A DNA stretch of 64,000 bases, from NCBI GenBank assembly GCA_029247405.1, contig JAQWLH010000026.1:1-64000 (forward strand), given 5' to 3'. The notes beneath the pieces are model-generated. The model was not told where the DNA came from. It worked only from the letters and a program-made list of their open reading frames with translations, and ran no database searches. Shown one piece after another: positions 43,915 to 52,208 of the stretch; the stretch's first letter is position 1, and the number at the start of each line of letters is the position of its first letter. This DNA is from Mariniblastus sp. GTDB lineage: Bacteria > Planctomycetota > Planctomycetia > Pirellulales > Pirellulaceae. A program made the translations under genes and the position numbers.

Positions 43915-45252
43915 TTACTTGGAGCCAACATCGTTGAGAACGACGGTAAAGTAACTTTCGACGACTCGATCGAAATATTCGGGGCGAAGTTCGACCAGGA
44001 GTTCATTGTACTCACAGAAACTTCGAATTTGACTGAGCAAGTCTCGCGGATGACATCGCCGAAGACGGCGGCCACAATTTAAGAAATGGTTGTTTAACAG
44101 ATAATCGACAATCTCCGGCCGATATTCACAACCAAATTTCTCGCAGTAGATCTGAAACAGAACGTGAAATTCTTTGGGACTAGGATCCGCAATCTCGATC
44201 TTGTAGGGGATCCTTCTTAAAAATGCTTCATCGACCAAATCGGACGGTTCAAGGTTGGTTGAAAAAATAATCAACTGCTCAAACGGAACCTGAATCTTTT
44301 TTCCGGACGCAAGGGTGAGAAAATCAACTCGATTTTCCAAAGGAACAATCCAACGATTCAACAACTCCTGCGGCTCAATACGCTGACGGCCAAAATCATC
44401 AACCAGCAGACAGCCGCAGTTACTTTTCATTTGTAATGATGCTTCACCAACGTTTGAAATTGGGTCTTGCCAAATTTCAAGAGCGTCCATCGTCAGCTCA
44501 CCACCAACAATTACAGTTGGCCGTCGAATCTTTACCCAGCGTTTATCATAAGCCGCCTCATGAATCAAACTGTCAGAATCATCTTGCGTCTGATGATGGT
44601 AGGCTGCATCAAAAAACTTGATAATCTGTCCATCTTCGAAAATCGCATGGGGTACCCAAATCTCTTGCCCAAAACACTTGGTGATTCGCTGAGCAAGTGT
44701 CGTTTTACCGTTTCCCGGTTTACCATAAAGAAACAAGCCAGCCCCAGAGTTAATTGCCGGACCCAAGCTTTCAAAAAGTGACTCGTTGATCGAGATATCT
44801 CGAAATGCATTTCGGAGCTGGTCTCTCTTGGGGGATTCGGCTCGAATCGTTTGAGCTTCAGCACTGAGCACATAATCCATCAGCGGCACTGGTGCTGGAC
44901 CGACATAGGAACAGGTTTGTCGAGCGAGCGAGGCACGCTCACCTCCGTGCTCGGTTAGTGCATAGTTGTAATCGTTAAGCGGTGCTGCACCGCTGTGCAT
45001 GATCAATTGCCGAGAACGCAGTTTTTGATAGAGCTCTTCGAGCGCCTTAAACGGAATACACAAATCGTTGGCGAGCTGACGACCACTGGTCGCGCCAACT
45101 GCAGCAAGCCGTTTAATGATCAACGACTCGACCAGATTGTTGGGGATTCCCGTTTCGTGCAGCGTCGCTGGCTCGGACGGACGAAATGACTCGTCAGCCA
45201 TGATCGTCGCCAAGAGGCTACTGGAAAAACTAGGTGGGGTGGTGATGGACAT
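43915..45252 (-). CDS. AAA+ ATPase with winged-helix-like N-terminus
   Basis: A 445-residue protein. Residues ~35-110 look like a winged-helix domain (NNLVESLIIKRLAAVGATSG, RQLANDLCIPFKALEELYQK, LRSRQLIMH, YALTEHG). From residue ~140 comes an AAA+ ATPase: Walker A GKPGNGKTT (177-185), Walker B CLLVDDFGRQ, sensor 1 LIIFSTNLEP and an Arg finger pair (LRRIPYKIEI). Between domains lies CSYVGPAPVPLMDYV. The function of this domain combination is unknown to me; the kinase-tubulin gene downstream suggests a joint process. It is divergent from the FHA-EAL gene (about 300 bases). Confidence 0.85.
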   Translation of the reverse strand: MSITTPPSFSSSLLATIMADESFRPSEPATLHETGIPNNLVESLIIKRLAAVGATSGRQLANDLCIPFKALEELYQKLRSRQLIMHSGAAPLNDYNYALTEHGGERASLARQTCSYVGPAPVPLMDYVLSAEAQTIRAESPKRDQLRNAFRDISINESLFESLGPAINSGAGLFLYGKPGNGKTTLAQRITKCFGQEIWVPHAIFEDGQIIKFFDAAYHHQTQDDSDSLIHEAAYDKRWVKIRRPTVIVGGELTMDALEIWQDPISNVGEASLQMKSNCGCLLVDDFGRQRIEPQELLNRWIVPLENRVDFLTLASGKKIQVPFEQLIIFSTNLEPSDLVDEAFLRRIPYKIEIADPSPKEFHVLFQIYCEKFGCEYRPEIVDYLLNNHFLNCGRRLRRCHPRDLLSQIRSFCEYNELLVELRPEYFDRVVESYFTVVLNDVGSK

Positions 45253-45551
45253 CGTGAAGCTTTGTTATTTCAAAGTTGATTTCCGAAGCTTATTTATCTT
45301 AATCGGCTTGTTTTCACCTCCCAATCCAATTTTGACCGTCATTCAGTAATTGATTCACCCCACTTGCTTGAACAATCCAAAGAGTCTGTTCAAACCAAAT
45401 GATCGTTACAAAGAGTTTGGTTAAATTTTGGATTTACCTGCCGTCAGTCTTATTGGAAAGCTACAAATCCCCAGCGAGTAACTTCGCTTATCTCCCGAGA
45501 TGGAAAACCACGGCTAACTCTTGTCAATAGTTATTGCAACTAATCCAAATA

Positions 45552-46706
45552 ATGAGTGACACAACTCCACCACCGATTTCTGCATTGAACTCAACCAGCA
45601 ATCAGTGGTACTTAACCGGTCAGATTGATGAAAATCAAACAAATCGAGAATTTCCGGTACATAATTTTCCGTTCACGATCGGTCGAAGAAGCAACTCATC
45701 ACTCCCCTTACCAGCTGCTTGCATCTCGAAAGATCATGCTGTCATCGAGATGACAATCGATGGCTTAGTCTTGAGGGAACGGGGCAGTACAAACGGTACA
45801 TTCGTCAATGGCGTCAAAGTGACCCGGGACGTGGTCATTCAAGAAAATGACCTCATCCACTTCGCCGCACTCGTTTTCCGCGTCGGCATGAAACGAGAGT
45901 TTCAGGAGATCCAGCATCACACCATCCAAGAAGACGTCTGCGATCGGGCGTTGGCGATGATTCAATTTGAGCGATTAATTTCCGATGGCGGTTTGTACCC
46001 ACACTTTCAGCCATTGGTCAATTTGGACGACCAATCGCGAATTGGTTACGAGGTCTTGGGGCGGAGCCGATTATTTGGCCTTCAAACTCCGTGCGAGATG
46101 TTCAATGCTGCTTCCCAACTTGGGATGGAAGCCCAATTGAGTGAAGCGTTTCGTCATCGGGGCATCGAAATCGGGACAGCGTTTGGAAGCCAAGCCAACC
46201 TTTTTGTTAATACTCATCCCAAAGAGCTCAACCGGCCTGAGTTCTACAGCTCCCTCCGTGCCGTGCGAGAGGCAGCTCCTGATCAGGCGATCACCCTTGA
46301 AATTCACGAGGGGGCCTCGACGAACATGACGATGATGCGAGAACTTCGTGCCGTGCTGGACGACCTCGACATGCAACTTGCGTTTGACGATTTTGGAGTG
46401 GGGCGAGCCCGCTTGGTCGAACTAGGCGAGGTCCGACCGGACTTTCTGAAGTTTGACATGAAACTCACCAAAAATATCGAGCACGCACCAGCCAAACGGC
46501 AGGAGTTGGTGGCTCTGTTCGCCAATCTGGTGAACAATTTAGGCATCAAAACGTTGGCGGAAGGCGTTGAAACACGAGAATGTCACGAGATTTTGGTTCA
46601 AATGGGATTTCAGCTGGGCCAGGGGTTCTATTACGGCCGTCCGAGTCCGATTTCGAAATATACCGTCGATGAATTGAACGGATCAGCTCAACAAAACCCG
46701 AATTGA
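45552..46706 (+). CDS. FHA-EAL domain protein (putative c-di-GMP phosphodiesterase)
   Basis: A 384-residue protein starting MSDTTPPPIS (an upstream in-frame TTG at 45534 was rejected). The N-terminal FHA domain has TIGRRSNS, S-K-D-H and RGSTNGTFVNG, the phospho-threonine-binding pattern. The C-terminal EAL domain carries the metal and catalytic residues: E of YEVLGR (near residue 167), N of FVNTHP, E of LEIHEGA, the D pair of AFDDFGVGRA, K of FLKFDM and E of LAEGVET. So it is probably an active c-di-GMP phosphodiesterase placed by FHA binding to a phosphoprotein. No membrane segment. The divergent kinase-containing operon could provide the phospho-partner, which is inference. Confidence 0.88.
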   Translation: MSDTTPPPISALNSTSNQWYLTGQIDENQTNREFPVHNFPFTIGRRSNSSLPLPAACISKDHAVIEMTIDGLVLRERGSTNGTFVNGVKVTRDVVIQENDLIHFAALVFRVGMKREFQEIQHHTIQEDVCDRALAMIQFERLISDGGLYPHFQPLVNLDDQSRIGYEVLGRSRLFGLQTPCEMFNAASQLGMEAQLSEAFRHRGIEIGTAFGSQANLFVNTHPKELNRPEFYSSLRAVREAAPDQAITLEIHEGASTNMTMMRELRAVLDDLDMQLAFDDFGVGRARLVELGEVRPDFLKFDMKLTKNIEHAPAKRQELVALFANLVNNLGIKTLAEGVETRECHEILVQMGFQLGQGFYYGRPSPISKYTVDELNGSAQQNPN

Positions 46707-46713
46707 CGCCACA

Positions 46714-46742
46714 ATTGGAAGGCTTATCCCTTGCCAATTTGG
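46714..46742 (+). terminator. Possible terminator after the FHA-EAL gene
   Basis: ATTGGAAGG (46714-46722) can pair with CCTTGCCAAT (46729-46738) with one bulged base, followed by TTTGGG. The short T-run makes it weak. Confidence 0.35.
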
Positions 46743-46803
46743 GTCCCAGCAGGGGCCAGGGGACTTGAAACACAAAACCATCCTCTATTTTGCCGAATAT
46801 GCC

Positions 46804-46832
46804 TTACCGTTGCCGGTAACTTTTGTTATATT
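46804..46832 (+). promoter_or_regulatory. Candidate promoter of rpmG
   Basis: A -10 box TATATT (46827-46832) preceded by TTACCG (46804-46809) at an ideal 17-base spacing. The -10 matches five of six consensus bases, the -35 only about three. It lies about 45 bases before the rpmG start. Confidence 0.45.
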
Positions 46833-46877
46833 CCTCGATTCGAAAACGAACCAAAATAGGGCCCTTGAGGTTTCCCG

Positions 46878-47057
46878 ATGGCAAAGAAAAAATCTGGCGG
46901 AAAAAAGAAGAAACTTGAAGTGATTCACCTCGTTTGCGAAGAAACAGGTGATTACAACTACACGCTTCGGCGGAAAAGTGGTGGTGAAAAACTCAAACTA
47001 AAAAAGTATTCACCTCGGCTGCGAAAGCACACAATTCACAACGAGAAGAAAAAATAG
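46878..47057 (+). CDS. rpmG: Ribosomal protein bL33
   Basis: A 59-residue protein beginning MAKKKSGGKKKKLEVIHLVC. The C-terminal half YTLRRKSGGEKLKLKKYSPR is followed by LRKHTIHNEKKK, matching bL33 (K-K-Y-x-P-R-x-R-K-H). The two zinc-binding Cys pairs are not kept (only one Cys), so it is the zinc-independent form. A GAGG ribosome-binding site precedes the ATG, and a strong terminator follows, so it is a single-gene transcript. Confidence 0.92.
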   Translation: MAKKKSGGKKKKLEVIHLVCEETGDYNYTLRRKSGGEKLKLKKYSPRLRKHTIHNEKKK

Positions 47058-47080
47058 TCTTCGGCTGAAAATCACAAAGA

Positions 47081-47108
47081 AAGCTGGGCTTTTTAGCCCG
47101 GCTTTTTT
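47081..47108 (+). terminator. Rho-independent terminator of rpmG
   Basis: Arms AAGCTGGGCT (47081-47090) and AGCCCGGCTT (47095-47104) form a 10-bp stem with one G-T pair and loop TTTT, then continue into a T-run to 47108. Confidence 0.9.
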
Positions 47109-47285
47109 AATGCGCTCAATTGAGGCACTGAACGAGAATCCAACCATCGCTCAAATGGCCGCTGCTCTAATTGACCCGACTGAGGTTTAGCATTCTCGGG
47201 TCGCTCGAAGAGGCCCCGCTCGTTGCTTGTGACGGCTATCTGATTTTCATACGATGCAGGTTTATATCTGGCTAAAGGAAGTGAC

Positions 47286-49226
47286 ATGGGATTGAGATGG
47301 ACCCTGCGAGCTCACGACGCTCGATTGGTACAGGAAATCGAAAGACTGTCAAAGGTATCGCCCGTTGTCGCCCAAATTCTTGCTTTACGTGGAATCACCC
47401 AACCTGATCAGATCACTAATTTTTTCGATCTAAAGATGACGACGGGATTGCGGCCTCCTGAAGAACTTCCCGGATTGCCCGCTGCCGTCGCGAAGATCTA
47501 TTCTGCCATCACCGACCGAAAAAAGATTTTTATCTATGGCGACTATGACGCCGACGGCATGACCTCGACAGCGATTTTGTTTCGTTGCATTAAACTCATC
47601 GGGGGTGATGTTTCTTACTTCGTACCCAACCGACTGGACGATGGATACGGGCTGAGTATCGAAGCCCTCGAGAAACTACACCACCGCGGTGCGCAGATGA
47701 TCATCACCGTTGACTGTGGGATCGCCAGTATCGACGAAGTTGAATTTGCAAAACAAAAAGAGATGCAGATCATCATAACTGATCACCACCACCCTGGCCC
47801 TGTGCTTCCCAAGGCTGACGGGATCGTCCACCCTGCCCTCCCCGGTTACGGCTATCCTTTTACTGGACTCTGTGGAGCCGGCGTGGCATTCAAAGTCGCG
47901 TGGGCACTATGCCAAGCAGATCACGGATCTCCCAAGCTTCCTGAAAAGTATCGAAACTTTTTGTTTGCTGCAGTTTCGCTAGCGGCGATCGGAACCGTTT
48001 GCGATGTCGTACCCCTGCTAGATGAGAACCGTGTAATCGTTCATCACGGTCTTAACTGCATGCGGCAATTCGCCAACCCCGGCCTCAAACACCTTCTCGC
48101 GCTAGCCAAGGTAATCGATAAGCCCAAATTAGGGAGTGAAGATATTGGCTTTTCCGTCGGTCCACGACTCAACGCGGCGGGGCGACTCGGTCAAGCACAA
48201 CTTGGCGTAGAACTTTTGATATGTGAATCGGAAGATCGAGCACAAGCGCTGGCAACCTACATTGATCAACTAAATCAACAACGTGATACTCTCGATCGAA
48301 GGATCTTGCGGGCTGCCAAAAAGCTTATTAAAGATAACCACCAGCCCGAAAACGAAGCCGCCTTAGTTTTAACCGAGCCCGACTGGCATCTTGGAGTCAT
48401 TGGAATCGCAGCGGGACGCATCGCAGGACTATATCATCGACCCACCATCATGATTTCGACCGATCCGTTGGGCAATCGCCCAGGGGTTGGTTCATGTCGA
48501 ACATCGTGTGGCGTCGATCTCTACCAAGCACTCTCCGGTTGTCAGGAACATCTGATTAAATTTGGGGGTCACCAAGCTGCCGCTGGTTTATCCATCGACC
48601 CAAGCAAGATCGATGCTTTCCGAGAGGATTTTTGTGAACAAGTCATTTCTCAGGTTAGTGTGAACGACCTTGTGCCCGACCTCGACATTGATGCCGAAGC
48701 GATGATCGGCAACTTGACCATGAGCATGATGAACGACTTGGAAAAACTGGCACCCTTTGGTCAGAGCAATCCACGTCCAGTTCTTTGTGCCACGGGAGTT
48801 CGACTTGCCGCTCCCCCAAAAACCATGGGTAAAGAAGGCCGGCATCTATCCCTCCAACTTGAACAGTTCGATTCAAAAATACGTGCCGTTGCATTTGGAA
48901 AGGGAGAATGGGCTGAGGACCTTAGTCAAGTCGGCCAAGCGTTTGATTTTGCATTTCGACCGGTCGTCAATGATTTCCGTGGTCGGCGGAGCGTGGAGGT
49001 TCAGTTGATTGATTTCCGGCCCCATCAACCTGCGAGCACGCAGGCGGCTTTAAATTCGGCGCCTTCATCACTGCCTCCCAATTCCCTTCACCCTCCCCAT
49101 TTTGATTCGATCGAAAACCAGGAACAGGCAATCCAAGCCGCCCAGTATTGGGATGAGAATGGCGACACCTCAAAGGCCCAACAACTTCGCGACTGGAACT
49201 GGCCCGGAAAGGCGCCGAGGGCATGA
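47286..49226 (+). CDS. recJ: Single-stranded-DNA-specific exonuclease RecJ
   Basis: RecJ degrades single-stranded DNA 5'-to-3' in recombination and repair. The 646-residue protein has the DHH motifs IYGDYDADGMTST (83-95), TVDCGIASID, ITDHHHPGP and VGPRLNAAGRLG, then the DHHA1 domain (VGSCRTSCGVDLYQAL, KFGGHQAAAGLSI). The C-terminal ~60 residues after the OB-fold region are Pro/Ser-rich and not part of the usual family. AAGGAAG precedes the ATG. The stop overlaps the ung start by 4 bases. Confidence 0.95.
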   Translation: MGLRWTLRAHDARLVQEIERLSKVSPVVAQILALRGITQPDQITNFFDLKMTTGLRPPEELPGLPAAVAKIYSAITDRKKIFIYGDYDADGMTSTAILFRCIKLIGGDVSYFVPNRLDDGYGLSIEALEKLHHRGAQMIITVDCGIASIDEVEFAKQKEMQIIITDHHHPGPVLPKADGIVHPALPGYGYPFTGLCGAGVAFKVAWALCQADHGSPKLPEKYRNFLFAAVSLAAIGTVCDVVPLLDENRVIVHHGLNCMRQFANPGLKHLLALAKVIDKPKLGSEDIGFSVGPRLNAAGRLGQAQLGVELLICESEDRAQALATYIDQLNQQRDTLDRRILRAAKKLIKDNHQPENEAALVLTEPDWHLGVIGIAAGRIAGLYHRPTIMISTDPLGNRPGVGSCRTSCGVDLYQALSGCQEHLIKFGGHQAAAGLSIDPSKIDAFREDFCEQVISQVSVNDLVPDLDIDAEAMIGNLTMSMMNDLEKLAPFGQSNPRPVLCATGVRLAAPPKTMGKEGRHLSLQLEQFDSKIRAVAFGKGEWAEDLSQVGQAFDFAFRPVVNDFRGRRSVEVQLIDFRPHQPASTQAALNSAPSSLPPNSLHPPHFDSIENQEQAIQAAQYWDENGDTSKAQQLRDWNWPGKAPRA

Positions 49227-49906
49227 ACCTTCCCGCACACTGGCCCGTTCAAACCGATTGGACCCCCCACCTTCAACCACATTTTAATCTGCCAGAATTT
49301 CAATCGCTGTGCGAGTTCGTGGCAACGGAACGAGCCCAGCAGACCATCTACCCCATTCCCGAAAATGTTTTCTCTGCGTTTCGACTCACCCCGCTATCAG
49401 AAACAAAAGTCGTCATTCTCGGGCAGGATCCTTACCATGGCCCCGACCAAGCACACGGATTGAGTTTTTCCGTCGAAGGCGAAATGAAACTCCCACCTTC
49501 GTTACGAAATATTTACAAGGAACTTCAATCCGATTTGGGCATTGATCAGCCGAAGCATGGAAATTTAACATCGTGGGCTCACCAGGGTGTGTTTCTATTA
49601 AACACCGTGTTAACCGTTAGACAGGGCCAAGCCAATTCGCATCGAAAGAAAGGCTGGGAACAGTTCACCAACGAAGTGATTGAACAACTAAGCAGCCAAG
49701 GCAATCGAATCGTGTTTATTCTTTGGGGCAAACCAGCGGAAAAAAAGGCCAAGCTGATCGATCAAGAACGTCATGCAATTATCAAATCAGTCCACCCTTC
49801 TCCGCTCTCGGCCTACCGCGGATTCTTCGGTAGCCAACCGTTTTCCCAAGCTAACGCAGCGCTGCGGAAATTCCAACGCCAGGAAGTCGACTGGTCCATT
49901 GCCTAA
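49223..49906 (+). CDS. ung: Uracil-DNA glycosylase
   Basis: Ung removes uracil from DNA as the first step of base-excision repair. The 227-residue protein carries the catalytic GQDPYHG (D69) and the HPSPLSAYRGFFGSQPF loop, both diagnostic for family 1 UDG. Its ATG overlaps the recJ stop in ATGA, so translation is probably coupled and both are one repair operon. Confidence 0.97.
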   Translation: MNLPAHWPVQTDWTPHLQPHFNLPEFQSLCEFVATERAQQTIYPIPENVFSAFRLTPLSETKVVILGQDPYHGPDQAHGLSFSVEGEMKLPPSLRNIYKELQSDLGIDQPKHGNLTSWAHQGVFLLNTVLTVRQGQANSHRKKGWEQFTNEVIEQLSSQGNRIVFILWGKPAEKKAKLIDQERHAIIKSVHPSPLSAYRGFFGSQPFSQANAALRKFQRQEVDWSIA

Positions 49907-50356
49907 GTCTTGAGACGGACTTGTGACGGGAAACCTCTTGGCAAATTCTCCCGATTCGGAATATCTCGGTGTTCGAGTTTGTCGAACAAGTCACAAAATC
50001 ATTGAATTTATCTGACTGATCCGTCGCCGCTCGTTAATGGCTCATGACACTCTACTGTGATCATCAGACGAAAGCAGCGAACCAGTCCAGATCAATTTTT
50101 TCAAAGTGAAGAAATTGATAATTCGGAAGAGTACAAAAGCTGGTTCAAGATCATTCCACGCCTTCGCAGGTGATTCTACAGTCAATCAGGAAATCCGATC
50201 GCGACCCAAGTCAAGCTCAATTAAACACGGGTTGTTTGAGCAAATTTTAGCGTTGGTGAGTGGGCTTAAAATCGCTACGATCACGCCTCGAATATCATTC
50301 GTCAATGACCCCAACATGTCAGCCCAACATCGCTTTGTTGATTTGGCAACACGGTT
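49907..50356. other. Intergenic region with nested inverted repeats
   Basis: About 450 bases between ung and the CPBP-like gene. At 49921-49996 an outer pair TTGTGAC/GTCACAA encloses a hairpin TGTTCGA/TCGAACA (49970-49976/49982-49988) with loop GTTTG. A frame at 50106-50372 shows no motif or ribosome-binding site. The inverted repeats could end the ung transcript or be a control site. Confidence 0.4.
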
Positions 50357-51331
50357 ATGGAAGCAAGACTGAAACAATTGAAAAAGACTCGAAACTTACG
50401 AGTTAAAAAAACGTCTCAAGTTCCGTCTTGCGTGACAATCCAATCCAATCTGTCGATTCAACTCAACACAAACTCTCCTCGACCTCGCAACTCTCTACCT
50501 GCGGACCAACCGCAAACCGGCCCCGAGAATTCCCCCCATGATACCTGTGAAGTATCCGCTGCGATTGGGGAACTTCTTAAATCAAAATCTGAAGCCCGAA
50601 AACAAAGAAAACTTGCCAGAAAACAGACCCAACCCTACCAGGTTGAATCCAGACGGCCTCTGATTTGCTTGGCTTTTGTACTGCCTTTTTTAGCTCTGTA
50701 TGAAGTGGGAACAGTATTATTTAGCACTGAAACCACTCGAAGCGGCATCGATTTGTGGTTCCACCAGGCGCTTCAGCAATTTGGTTTTGATCAATTCGCT
50801 CTATTACCGTTGTTGACCATTGGAATTTTAATCGGTTGGCATCATCGGGTAGGTGATCTCTGGAACTTGCGCCCGACGATTATGTTTGCCATGCTACTGG
50901 AGGCAGCCGGTTTGGGCCTGATCCTTTATTGCTTGGCTAATTCACTCAATTTACTATCGGGCGGAACGCCCACTCCATCAACAGCACTTGATTTGTCGAC
51001 CGCTTGGTGGGGCCATGCAGTGAGTTACGTTGGAAGTGGGATTTATGAAGAGGTGATCTTTCGAATCATGATGCTGGTCCCCATTATTTATTGGGGCGAA
51101 AAACTGCTTCATGATCGCAAACAGGCCATGATTGCCGGAGTTGTTTTGGTCAGTTTGATTTTTGCGGCCCTGCATTACAACTTTTTTAATCCTGCAGGCA
51201 ACCAATTCGAAGTGTCCAGTTTCTCATTTCGTTTTATTGCAAGTACAGTTTTTTGCTCACTATTTTTGTTTCGCGGATTTGGAATTGCAGTTGGCGCTCA
51301 TGTGGCTTACGACGTTTTAACCCAAGTTTAA
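50357..51331 (+). CDS. CPBP-family intramembrane metalloprotease-like protein
   Basis: A 324-residue protein. The first ~95 residues are polar (Arg/Lys and Pro/Ser-rich), followed by several membrane segments. Family motifs are present: Y-E-E-V-I-F-R (motif 1, E-E-x3-R), AALHYNFF (motif 2, a His in place of F-x3-H) and AHVAYDV (motif 3, H-x3-D-like). These Abi/CPBP proteins resemble CAAX prenyl proteases; many bacterial ones have no proven substrate. The start is uncertain because the N-terminal extension is unusual. Confidence 0.75.
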   Translation: MEARLKQLKKTRNLRVKKTSQVPSCVTIQSNLSIQLNTNSPRPRNSLPADQPQTGPENSPHDTCEVSAAIGELLKSKSEARKQRKLARKQTQPYQVESRRPLICLAFVLPFLALYEVGTVLFSTETTRSGIDLWFHQALQQFGFDQFALLPLLTIGILIGWHHRVGDLWNLRPTIMFAMLLEAAGLGLILYCLANSLNLLSGGTPTPSTALDLSTAWWGHAVSYVGSGIYEEVIFRIMMLVPIIYWGEKLLHDRKQAMIAGVVLVSLIFAALHYNFFNPAGNQFEVSSFSFRFIASTVFCSLFLFRGFGIAVGAHVAYDVLTQV

Positions 51332-51537
51332 ATCAAGAAGTACTGGAACCATTTGAGGCACATTTTTGTTAGCGACATGAGTCAATGCTTTGTCAATCAA
51401 TAAGATGATTTTTTCTCCAAAATTTTCGTTTACCTTTTTTGTGTTTCAAGTCGAAATTTTACATTATCAAACGCGACGTTAGTTCATTGCGACTTTACAA
51501 TTGATATGGCGCTGCGACCTTTTTCAGGAATCTCTTT

Positions 51538-52083
51538 GTGTTATCTGTTCGTCCCAAAATCACTGATTTGAACTTTCATCTGTTTGAGCGGAATGTTCAT
51601 CCAGAGTTGTTTGAAATTTGCGCCGCGAGAGTAATTGAACGCGAAAATTACATTTTGAAATTGAACATCACAACAGACGGTCACGCCATCTCCTTTGTTC
51701 ATAACGACATGATTTTGACTGAGGTTTGTGCCAGTGCACATCATCCGTTGCCTGCTCAGCGAGTCGTTCTTTCACACCCTATCGACGGCGTATGCAATGA
51801 CGAAACATCTATCCACGATACGATTGGATATCGCTCAGAAGTCCAACTAGAAGGCGTCAAGCCAATGATGTTTGTGACGATTCAACAGCAACTCGACGCC
51901 AAAGTTGAGTGCGAAGGTCTCGTGCATCGTTTTCATTCCAACGGACGACTGTCGTTTGGAGCCATGAGCTACATTAACGTTCAAGCCTTTCGAAGCCACG
52001 TTAATGTTCGAACATTCCACACATTCCCTGACACCAGTGCCGTTCTAAAATCAGACACGCGGTTTTCCTTGGATTTGTTCTAG
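51538..52083 (+). CDS. DUF2617 family protein
   Basis: A 181-residue protein with the DUF2617 pattern: an N-terminal DLNFHLFERNVHPELFE strand, a central H-H-P-L-P-A-Q-R region, and the C-terminal RTFHTFPDTSAVLKSDTRF, matching the R-T-W/F-H-x-Y/F-P-x-T-x-x-V-x-x-x-T-R signature. Function unknown. The start is a GTG at 51538 with no strong ribosome-binding site. Confidence 0.75.
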   Translation: MLSVRPKITDLNFHLFERNVHPELFEICAARVIERENYILKLNITTDGHAISFVHNDMILTEVCASAHHPLPAQRVVLSHPIDGVCNDETSIHDTIGYRSEVQLEGVKPMMFVTIQQQLDAKVECEGLVHRFHSNGRLSFGAMSYINVQAFRSHVNVRTFHTFPDTSAVLKSDTRFSLDLF

Positions 52084-52208
52084 GCAAGTTGATTCGAGTT
52101 TGCTCGCAACCATCGAAACAAAGCTCACGCTAACCTCCACGTCGCGCCTTAAAAAGCCGTTCGCAACCCCGAGGATGCTAGGCACCAAACACGCGCCACA
52201 AGCTTTCG

